26,476 nt of DNA from positions 82,313 through 108,788 of the forward strand of contig MNCI01020850.1 in NCBI GenBank assembly GCA_015680685.1, written 5' to 3'. The DNA is from Gnetum montanum (lineage: Eukaryota; Streptophyta; Gnetopsida; Gnetales; Gnetaceae). The number at the start of each line of letters is the position of its first letter. Positions within the stretch are counted from its first letter, which is position 1. Under the pieces are notes generated by a model. The model was given only the letters and a program-made list of their open reading frames with translations, was not told where the DNA came from and ran no database searches. The position numbers and the translations under genes were made by a program. Below, piece after piece: positions 18,538-26,476 of this stretch.

Positions 18538-20118
18538 CATGTATAAGACTATTCCATGTAAAAGGTTTCCAAATGAATTAAGACTATTGCACTATGATTG
18601 TTATGATGAGTCATGTGCATGTATATACACTATCAATGATACCTATAGCATGGGTTGCTAGGGTCCCCAATTAATTATAGTATGCTCACTATGTATGTGA
18701 TATGTATGCATGTGTAAAGTGTAGATTGTGTATGCATGTATCAGAGTATATGTTGTGTTGAGTATGAGATATAAAGGACTTAAAATAATGCATGTAGCAC
18801 TTGTTACTTATGGTCATAATTTATTTTATGCTTATGATGCTATTTTAATGTGCATATAATGCATGAAGCCAACATGTGGATGTGGGCCAATTAGTGATAA
18901 GACATCCCAAAGGAGTTGGAATGACCCCCACTAGATACATGAATGAGACTCCTATCTTAATCCTCATATTGAGAGTGGGAGGGTATAGGCTAGGCCTACA
19001 ACTAGTATGAAATATAGGAGAATATAAATGTGCATAGATCTACCCTTTAGAAGGTTACTAGCTTGTGGCTACATATGAGGTAGCAGGTGCTAGCATTATT
19101 AGTGATATATGTGTTAATGAAATTGATAAAAGACCTATAGGCATTGTATGTACTATGATGTATTAGCTACGATGGATGATGCATTCCCTTGGAGCACAAG
19201 ATGTCAAGGAATAATATTTTATGTCATTATGATTTAAGTATGTGTATGAATGAACCTTTAAAGCACTAGATGTTGGGGTATTGTGCTATGCTTAGTTTAA
19301 GTGAATCCTTAGAGCAATAGATGTACATTGTGACTATATTAATTATGACTATTTGATGAGTCCATTGTGATAATGGTATATAACCACTATCAATGTGATG
19401 TACATATCTTGAACATGCATACGTCATTATGCATTATGTGCTAGATGCATAAGTCATGATAGATGCAATTGAATGCTTGTTGTATGTGTGTTGTACTAAC
19501 CGTGATGTAGCTTGCTTTGATTTTCCCACATCTTATCTTTTAGCATACTACCATAGTTCACATCTGTAAAGGATGTGTAAAGACTTCCACCCAATTATGT
19601 ACTAATCTCCTTTATGTGTAAGTGATGGAGTTAGGAGCTCAAAAGGCTAGTAGGGATAAGGAAGGTGATAAAGGCCTTTGTTATATGTTCATGTACTTTC
19701 TGTTACATGTTTTCACGTAAGGGATGGATGTATTTGCAAATTTTATAGGCCTAGAATAATTATGAGTTATGGATCTATTTTTATAGTGTTTATATGAGGC
19801 ATGTAGTGATAGGACATGTGCCTAATGTATAAACTGATATGAGGTAGTGTTTATGATATCAACTTGCTATGTATTTGTCTTGTACATGTTTATGTATATG
19901 TCACAATTAGAAGTTGATGATATATATATATAGTAGTTATGTATATGCTTCATGTTTATTTGGTTAAGCACATTTGATATTTTTACAAAGTGATTTATTA
20001 TCTTTTGTTACAGTATGCAATCTATTCACCTGCTCTAATGATTCGATGTATATGCTCTATGTTAGCATTTCATCTTTACTTGACTAAGGCTTAGGTTGGA
20101 CATTAGGATATTACACCT
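18454..20118. other. Non-coding interior between the long repeats
   Basis: There is no gene and no open frame of note. It holds a 52-bp-period duplication at its left edge and a three-unit degenerate repeat near 19185-19335 (phrases cttggagcacaagatgt, tttaaagcactagatgt, cttagagcaatagatgt). The last 45 bases (20071-20115) resemble the terminal 45 bases of the left long repeat. Confidence 0.6.
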
Positions 20119-20310
20119 TGTAACTACCTTTGTAAGATGCTTTAGTACTTAATTTATTTTAGTTTTATTTTAATTAAAATGCATGAACAATACATAGTTG
20201 GGGTGTGTGCTTTGTAAATACTTTGGTAAGATGTTATTAGTATTTTAATCTATTTAATTTATTTTAAGCTCATGTTCTTTACATAGTTAAGCTCTATGTT
20301 TTATGTTTAC
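20119..20310. repeat. 94-bp tandem duplication
   Basis: tgtaactacctttgtaagatg (20119) and tgtaaatactttggtaagatg (20213) start two related units that share taatttattttaa and acatagtt phrases. Confidence 0.65.
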
Positions 20311-22503
20311 CTTTTTAGGTATATTTGATATTGAGGGTTTATTTTAGCATTTGTGCACTAACCCCTTTATTCAAGTTTTGTGTAACCAAGTATTGGATGG
20401 ATCATTGACACATGGGGTTCTACATCAAGTATATGGTAGGCTTTATTTGTTATGAGTGTGAAATTTCTTTTTAATTTTTTTTGCAATTAATTAATTTATT
20501 TTTATTTTAATGTTAAAGGAGTATCCTGGGGGTAATACCCTAGTTAGTTATGTTTAGATTTGTACCTTAGACCTTGGTTAGTATTTGAAGATGACATAGC
20601 TATTAGGTAGTACCTTTGGTATCCTAGTCAACTAGTGTTAGATATAGAACTATGTTAGATATAATATTTTAGTTAATTTTAGAAATTTAAGGTTTTCTTT
20701 TTAGTTTTAGTTTTGTTAGTAATTACCTAATTAGTTTGACCCTCACATGTTCTTTTGAGTATAACTACGTGGCAACCCTTCCATTAGAAACCATCGATTT
20801 ACATTTCCGATATTTGGAAGAAACATTCAAAGAGGGAGAGCCTACCAAATAGGAGAAGAGCCTTATGGAAGCTAGTGCATCCATTCATATCTATGTAAGT
20901 ATTTTCTATGTTAAGTTTCATTACAAATCTTATTTAGATATAAACTTCAACCTTGGCATCTGCTTAGGGTTTGGAGCACATACCTAGGAGATCTTAATCA
21001 CACTAGGGATTTGTCAACAATGTTGTCAATCAAGTAGGAAAATTTATTAATGTTGATCTTTTGGATTTTTGGAATATTTAGTTATGAGTGAATTTAATCT
21101 GGTTTGTATGGAAACTATCCACTAAAATGTTTTAGGGCTTGTTCTTTGTCAACTCTAATTTGTTAATGTATGTTATTATAATTTAAGATTATAATATTGA
21201 TCCTATCATGATTGGGATACTACATTGTAAAATTTTCTTCATTTGGATTTTTTTTAGATCTTGGTTTCTTTTGCTGAATTTTTGGGATTTAGAACTAGCA
21301 TTTTCACCATTTTTTGCATATTTGAGGTTCAAAAAAATATCATACGTTGATAACCCAAAGGACAAAGTTGTTCAGCTTAATGAGTCGATTTCAATGATAC
21401 CTAATTTGTTGCATCTCGCATATCAAAATTCCTATTACAAGTCGTGATGAAGATTGGGATACATTATAAGACTGCTAATCAACATTGTTTGTAGTTTGCC
21501 ATAACTTTGTAAAGCACACCTATTCTTAACAATCGTCAAGAAGTCTCAAAATAATCAAAAAAATAGCTTTTTGGGTATTTTGATAGGCGAAAAAATTGGA
21601 AACTTCAACTAAGTAGTTTTAGAAATTTAAATTATGTAGAACACCCATTTATCCCTTAGAGTTTGATAATTGGCTCCTTCATTGTTTTAGTGATTTATTA
21701 AGAGACTTGGAACATAATATTAGTAGCGACTTCAATTCCTATTTTGGTAAGTAATCCTCCATTTGGCATAAACTTATGTTTTGATATTGTCCTACATTTC
21801 GATCACATTTCCCAACACCCAAGATATTTTATTTTTGTAACATCTACTACTAATGTTTATTTGTTATGTGAAGTACCTTTTGATGAATTTTGAATTTGAT
21901 TCATGAAGCTAGCATAAAAGGAGTTTGTCAATTGATTTTAAAGGAACCCTAAGGTGTCATTGAACCCCTTGCTATCTACAATAGTAAAATCAATGCTATA
22001 TTGGCTTTTAACAATGCAGTATTCTTGGGCGAAGAGAGTAGAAGACTTTGGGCTTCTCACCTTAGCAAATAATAAAAATCAAGGTGGTATTTGTTGTTAA
22101 CCTTGATACTTAACTTAAGAAACAATAATAAGTCCAATTGGCATATTTTGGTTTTCGATTTGAAATTTGAATAAAATCTTTTTATGCACAAAAAATCCAC
22201 ATCTCAACTTTGGCATATTGAAATTGAGAGTGGATGCTAGCTTTCACAAATTAGAGTTTGGATGGGGGTTAAATTTAATTTAGAATATTTAACCCTACAA
22301 TATTATTTATTGGTGCTTTGGTTTATGTTCTAATATGTGTATGTTTTGAATGTTTAGATGCTAATCTTTTGGATGTGCATAGCTATTAAGTTGCCTTATG
22401 TTTGATTCCAAAACCCTTAAGGAAGTACTTATGATTTATTTTTCCTACATAGTTTTGGGACTAACTTCCCCTTTGGTTTTACTTCTCAGGTCGAATAGGT
22501 ATT

Positions 22504-22625
22504 GGCTTTGAGGAATAGTTGGATAAGCAAGAGCTAGATGAGAATCTAGATTTTTAGCATTTGTTGGCTTTGAGTAGTTGGAGAAGGAATAGTTAGATTA
22601 GAATCTAGATATTTAGCATTTGTTT
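22504..22625. repeat. 62-bp tandem duplication
   Basis: Units starting ggctttgag at 22504 and 22566 both contain agaatctagat and tttagcatttgtt. The copies differ by a few substitutions and small indels. Confidence 0.8.
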
Positions 22626-23178
22626 AAATTGGTTGTTTGATGCAATTTACAAAGTTGTAATATTCAACTGGTGCTTTGTACTTTGAAATTTTTATGCTCT
22701 TTGGTTGGCAATATGGACTTTGTACGTGCCTATCTTTGGTGCAAGTCTAACTTTGCTTTCATGTTATTTAATTTGGTAATGTTAATTTTAGAATATGTTA
22801 TTTCAATAATATTTTATATTTTTACTAGTCCAATGCCTTGGTGATATTTTTGGATTCTCGATTTCATCATTATACTTTTATCTAGGTATTTTGTATTTTG
22901 GCTTGGGCATTAAGGGCTTCAAACTATTATTAGTGAATAGGTTATGTTTTGCATGCAAGACACTATTGGCATTGCCATTCAAACATCTATATTTATTCTT
23001 CACAAGTTTTATTTTAATCCATTTCATATTGTTTTTTGTACCCCTCTAAGCCTATTTTATTCTAATTCCTACTATATTGCCTATGAGTTTTATTGGCATT
23101 CTTTGATATTTAGTATGATGTGTTTCACTTAATAAGTAATACCTTGTTAGCCTAAATCTAGGTTAATCAAGTGCTACA

Positions 23179-24843
23179 TCATATCCTTTCAATTTTGACC
23201 CAAAACCTTATATGCTTCATGGATAAGAAAATAAAATAATCTTTCTTACTTGAGGAGTTCTAACTCCTCCAACATTTTAATGTAAAGAGCCTATAGTAGT
23301 TATGATAAAACCAAAAAAGGTACATGGGAAGACAAGTAGCTTGATTTTGTAAAATATGGACCCTTTGGAACTTTGAAATAGATTTTATATACTTTGTAGT
23401 TTTGTGTAATAGAAAAATTATACAAATTTTGGATATTTGAGCCATGAACTTATTTTCGTAAATAAGTAATAAAATATTATGGTTATGAAATTTCCACCTT
23501 TCCCATTTTGTCCAAGATGTTATAAGGATCATTTTTCATTTTGGTGTGCTCTATATGATTGAGGAAAATAATATTATTTTATTAAATATTATTTAATATT
23601 AAATATTTTATTTTATTAATATAATTCAAACATAAATAACTTTATTTTTAAAAGTCCAATTGAGGTGAAACAAGTGTCATTGGAATCATCTTTTCATATA
23701 CTTTAAAATTGTCTAATTTATTTTATCTTTTGGTGTTTACTTTTAAGTAGGTTCATTAGTTCTCATTTTCTTACATTAGTTTTTATTTAATTATTATTGC
23801 AAGTAGCAAGAAATATTTCACACTATATTATGCTATTTTCTTTATGCTCCTAAACAATGATTTTTGTTAGTTAGACAATTATTTGTTAATTGGTTAGATC
23901 AATCTTAAATCTAGATCCTTAAGGGTTTATAGCCTTTCTATTAGTTATTTATAGTTAATAGGGAAGCTACATATTTTTAACAATGTTTACCCCCAAGACA
24001 TATTGTCAAATTAAAACTTTATAACTTTGCATTATCCAACAAAATGAAACCCATAACTTAGAGTTTCCAAATTAAGTGTCAAACCACTAATCCAGATTTT
24101 GATTTACTTAATAAAGATTTATCCATAACATGGAGTGTCTACTCATTTTCCACCTTGCATGCTTATGATGAGGATTTGCAACTAACTTGTTTTTTTCATG
24201 AACCTCCATTACTAAGATAAGTTTGACATACAATCCAACATGTTGTCTCTATGAATCTAATGATGTCAATCAAATTACATGAATCATTGTTTTATCTTTA
24301 CCTCCTAATCAAATAAGATATTTGATTCTTTAATTTATACTAAAAATAAAACTAATAATTTAATTATGTTAATATAGATACAAAGGATTTGTTAGAAAAA
24401 TCCTATTAGGAGCAATAATTCTTAAGTACAACAAATATATTTAGTATTCATGTATTCTAAACATTTATTGTATATAATGACCTAGACCTAACATTGGTAA
24501 CTTCAATAATTTATGTAATGCTTAACTTGAGATTTTTCATTTTATTTTGAAGAAATCTATTATGCAACACTAGTAACTTGAATATGTGTTTATTTACAAG
24601 TTGGATGACTTCTTCAAAGATATTACATTATTTAGTCATGGTTGTCATAACAAATATAGCTAAAATTCACTTAACTTTCCTATGTCAATGAGAAGTAGAT
24701 TAAGTAGTCTCATTATTTCACAAGGATTTGTATGCAAGTGGTTATTGATTCAAGTCTATGATAGTATCTAATTGGTTATATGTATTTGTAGGATCCAAAA
24801 AAAAAAGAGAAGGAAACACACACACAAAATTAAACGTTACCGA
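23179..24843. other. AT-rich remnant between long repeat and LTR
   Basis: No gene is recognised over 1.66 kb. A palindrome gaggagtt-ct-aactcctc lies at 23252-23269. Directly before the LTR at 24844 the minus strand reads tcggtaacgttt. This can be aligned with the primer site at 14472-14489 (ttggtactgttg) and may be its decayed counterpart. By position this would be the 5' interior of the element invaded by the long-repeat element. Confidence 0.4.
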
Positions 24844-25560
24844 TGAGTGGCGAGGTACCCCTACACTCAACCATACGAATACGAGCGTAACACACATGAT
24901 TCAGTCGAACTCCGTAGACTAAGTGCCTACACGCCTCATGGAACACTTAAGGTTAATTATTTGTTGTCTTCCCAGACTTACTTGTAGTTGTCATGGTGTA
25001 TGGTTAAGTAAGTCTGAGGTATATGATTTTTATTGTCTTTTCAGTTTTATCTCCTATGCTGAAAAGTTAAAGGGCTAAAGAGACTAATTACTAACTTTAA
25101 CTAAATAACTAAGTCTGAATTAACCTAGCATCAGCATCTGTTCCCACTTATCGTTCACACCCTGAACCAATGCAACCTTGGTTACCAAATGCTAATCGTT
25201 GCTGGGATCACCAAGCGTAAAGCACGTGCTCAAAGCGGTCATACTGAGGCACTTAACTAGGAGAGAAGGGTTGAGAGAGAATTAATTACTAATAAAGAAA
25301 TTAAATGGAAAATAATAAATAATAGTAAATAAAGTCCTAATTAGCCTATTCCATGCACTGCAAGGTTTATCCAAGAAGTTCGTCTTTATTTCCATACAAA
25401 AACATGTGTTCAGGTACAATATTTGCTCGAATAAAGATCCGTTCACTTTGGAGTTCCTACTGCAGGCACATGAAAAATATTCTATCTCTGGAGAGGTAAA
25501 ACTGCCACAGTTTCGCTAAGGGTCTAAATCTAGATGAGAAATAAAGGGAGAGCCGCCTCT

Positions 25561-25568
25561 TATTTAAA
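25561..25568 (-). promoter_or_regulatory. Weak LTR TATA-like box
   Basis: The minus strand reads TTTAAATA at the position equivalent to TATAAATA at 105-112 and TATATAAA at 15257-15264. Confidence 0.4.
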
Positions 25569-25587
25569 GACTTGTCAACAGACCACA

Positions 25588-25626
25588 ATATCGCGTGGGA
25601 TGCGATATCATAGCCCATGCGATATC
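25588..25626. repeat. GATATCGC array in U3
   Basis: atatcgc at 25588 and gcgatatc at 25602 and 25619 lie just upstream of the TATA-like box on the minus strand. This is the short form of the six-copy array at 129-211. Confidence 0.75.
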
Positions 25627-25637
25627 GTGTCCCATCA

Positions 25638-25676
25638 TACCCCCATGACTGAATGAAAACTCGTCCTCGAGTTCCA
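25638..25676 (-). other. Polypurine tract and polyprotein-end signature
   Basis: The minus strand reads ctcgaggacgagttttc, then cattcagtcatgggggta, then the LTR start tgatggg. The GAGGACGAG stretch followed by a G-rich tract is typical of the end of plant gypsy pol, and one frame reads LEDEFSFSHGG. It supports placing the LTR edge at 25637. Confidence 0.65.
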
Positions 25677-25811
25677 TACAAAATATTAGGACAGTATGGG
25701 ATTATTGACTCAAATGGAACTAATGGGATGACATGTGAACGGATCATCATTACAAGACATGACAAAACTGGTGTTCATGACAGCAAGAGCGAACACCTTA
25801 TTACATTGACA

Positions 25812-26188
25812 TCAGGCCTCATTTGGCAGCTTGAGAAAGAGAGAGAAAGAAGTTTTCTTGATGCTAACGCCAAGGTTGCATCTTTCATTGTCCATCAGTA
25901 AGCGCACTATCGATCTTGCTCTTTGCATAGCTGCTTCAGCACTACTCCATTCTAAGTGTTCCCTCCAGATCCAATCTGTTGTTGTATGATTGCCATCTAC
26001 ACACATAACACAATCTTCATATTAGCAAGGGTAAATGAATCATAATGTAGTTGATACCTTGCTTCGGTGAAAGGTCCGTTGGCTGAGTTGTGGTATGGCT
26101 GATACGGATCTAGAAATATCATAGTGGTAACTACCGAAGGTGTAGGGGTTAGGAGAAAATCAAAAAAATTTGGGCCTTGTACCCCCAT
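25812..26188 (-). pseudogene. Unrecognised protein-like frames
   Basis: Two minus-strand frames overlap slightly. One (25997-26188) contains TPTPSVVTTMIFLDPYQPYH and GPFTEARYQLHYDSFTLANM. The other (25812-26006) contains GNHTTTDWIWREHLEWSS, AEAAMQRARSIVRLLMDN and SIKKTSFSLFLKLPNEA. Their composition looks more like protein than the random frames elsewhere. The junction (ttatgtgtgtag then atgg) could be a frameshift or a splice acceptor. I do not recognise a family. By place it is the 3' interior of a gypsy element, so it may be pol C-terminal sequence or captured host exons. Confidence 0.35.
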
Positions 26189-26351
26189 GACTAATCACAA
26201 ACCTCTGGTAGCGATAGAATGGAAAAAGAGAACAATAAGGAAGATGGATAAAAAGAAACAACTATAACATTGATGAAATGGATGTCAAGATGGAAATGAA
26301 CAAAATAAAGTGGATTGCAAAAATGTTAGGGGAAAAAATTTAACTGGTGCA

Positions 26352-26476
26352 CCAAAGAGGAATGTCAGTGGGTCCTCCCCAAAGTAGGCTCATGCCCTTA
26401 ATGCCCTGAGAAACCCACATTCAAAGAGTCCATAGGCTCTGGGAATGTCATTTGGAACAAGAGTTAAAGTCTTAAC
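26352..26476 (-). repeat. 3' non-coding block shared with 7390-7512
   Basis: Aligned landmarks are ccaaag, gaatg.cagtgg, ccccaaagtaggc, tgccct and caaagagtccatagg, all in the same order as at 7390-7512. It indicates that the element entering from the right edge belongs to, or shares its 3' region with, the gypsy family at 6840-15405. Confidence 0.75.

Larger units (their letters stand above)
15595..23178. mobile_element. Large non-coding LTR element (LARD-like), nested
   Basis: Two long direct repeats (15595-18453 and 20119-23178) flank a 1.66-kb interior with no coding capacity. The repeats begin TGTAAC and end T-rich then TGTTACA or TGCTACA, so the termini are inverted as in LTRs. Nearly 3-kb LTRs with a non-coding core are the pattern of large retrotransposon derivatives, which rely on other elements for movement. 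No primer-binding site or polypurine tract was recognised next to the inner edges, so orientation is unknown. No target duplication was seen (agttg before, tcata after). Confidence 0.68.
20119..23178. repeat. Right long direct repeat (putative LTR), 3.06 kb
   Basis: Partner of 15595-18453, with the same landmarks in the same order. It carries its own tandem duplication of about 94 bp at its left end. Short open frames at 21208-21447 and 22944-23132 have no protein-like features and no counterpart in the left copy. Confidence 0.78.
24844..25637 (-). repeat. LTR of the gypsy family, 794 bp
   Basis: The minus strand starts TGATGGGACACG (25637) and ends CGCCACTCA (24844). It is homologous to 14490-15405 across the U5 and R part, and to 1-218 across the U3 part (ggttgagag, TATA-like box, GATATC motifs). 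It is followed on the right by a polypurine tract, making it the 3' LTR of a minus-strand element that continues beyond the window. Confidence 0.72.

Noticed and set aside
23252-23269. Intrinsic transcription terminator at gaggagtt-ct-aactcctc
   Set aside because: A 2-base loop is sterically poor, there is no T-run, and this is a plant nuclear context.

Overview
The window looks like an intergenic, repeat-packed stretch of a large plant nuclear genome. It is AT-rich, has no intact gene, and consists almost entirely of nested, heavily decayed LTR retrotransposons. Every element whose orientation can be read lies on the minus strand. Plant origin is supported by a Ty3/gypsy polyprotein relic with a plant-type primer-binding site, by a 5S rRNA-derived segment like that of the plant TRIM element Cassandra, and by plant-style LTR ends and primer sites. 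The strong divergence between paired LTRs would suit a slow-turnover genome such as a gymnosperm, but that is inference.

Region 1 (1-623) is the end of a minus-strand LTR. It carries a TATA box and an array of GATAT motifs, and is followed by unassigned remnant sequence.

Region 2 (626-6367) is a self-contained LTR element. Its 572-bp LTRs (626-1197 and 5794-6367) match at about 89% by hand count. It has a polypurine tract after the 3' LTR and an initiator-Met-type primer-binding site before the 5' LTR. It shows no gag or pol. Its interior instead carries, in sense orientation, an apparently intronless CCR4-type EEP nuclease (deadenylase family) pseudogene. It also holds an AT minisatellite, a decayed 5S rRNA-like segment, and a GC-rich block with a perfect 12-bp-stem hairpin. 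This is the most interesting object in the window.

Region 3 (about 6840-15405) is a decayed Ty3/gypsy element. In minus-strand order it has an LTR (14490-15405), a primer-binding site (14472-14489), gag (ATG at 14334), protease, reverse transcriptase, RNase H and integrase, then a 3' untranslated part and a poorly preserved 3' LTR. All domains are recognisable but full of stops. Most interpretable stops are TGG or CAA/CAG codons changed by C-to-T or G-to-A transitions, as expected from cytosine methylation decay.

Region 4 (15406-24843) holds a second interior, itself invaded by a large non-coding element. That element has 2.9-3.1 kb direct repeats (15595-18453 and 20119-23178) around a 1.66-kb interior, so it resembles a LARD. 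Several short tandem duplications sit inside it.

Region 5 (24844-26476) is another LTR of the region-3 family (24844-25637), followed by a polypurine tract and the 3' interior of a further minus-strand element that runs off the window. A block at its end matches one at 7390-7512. LTRs at 14490 and 24844 therefore punctuate what may be a tandem head-to-tail array of related elements.
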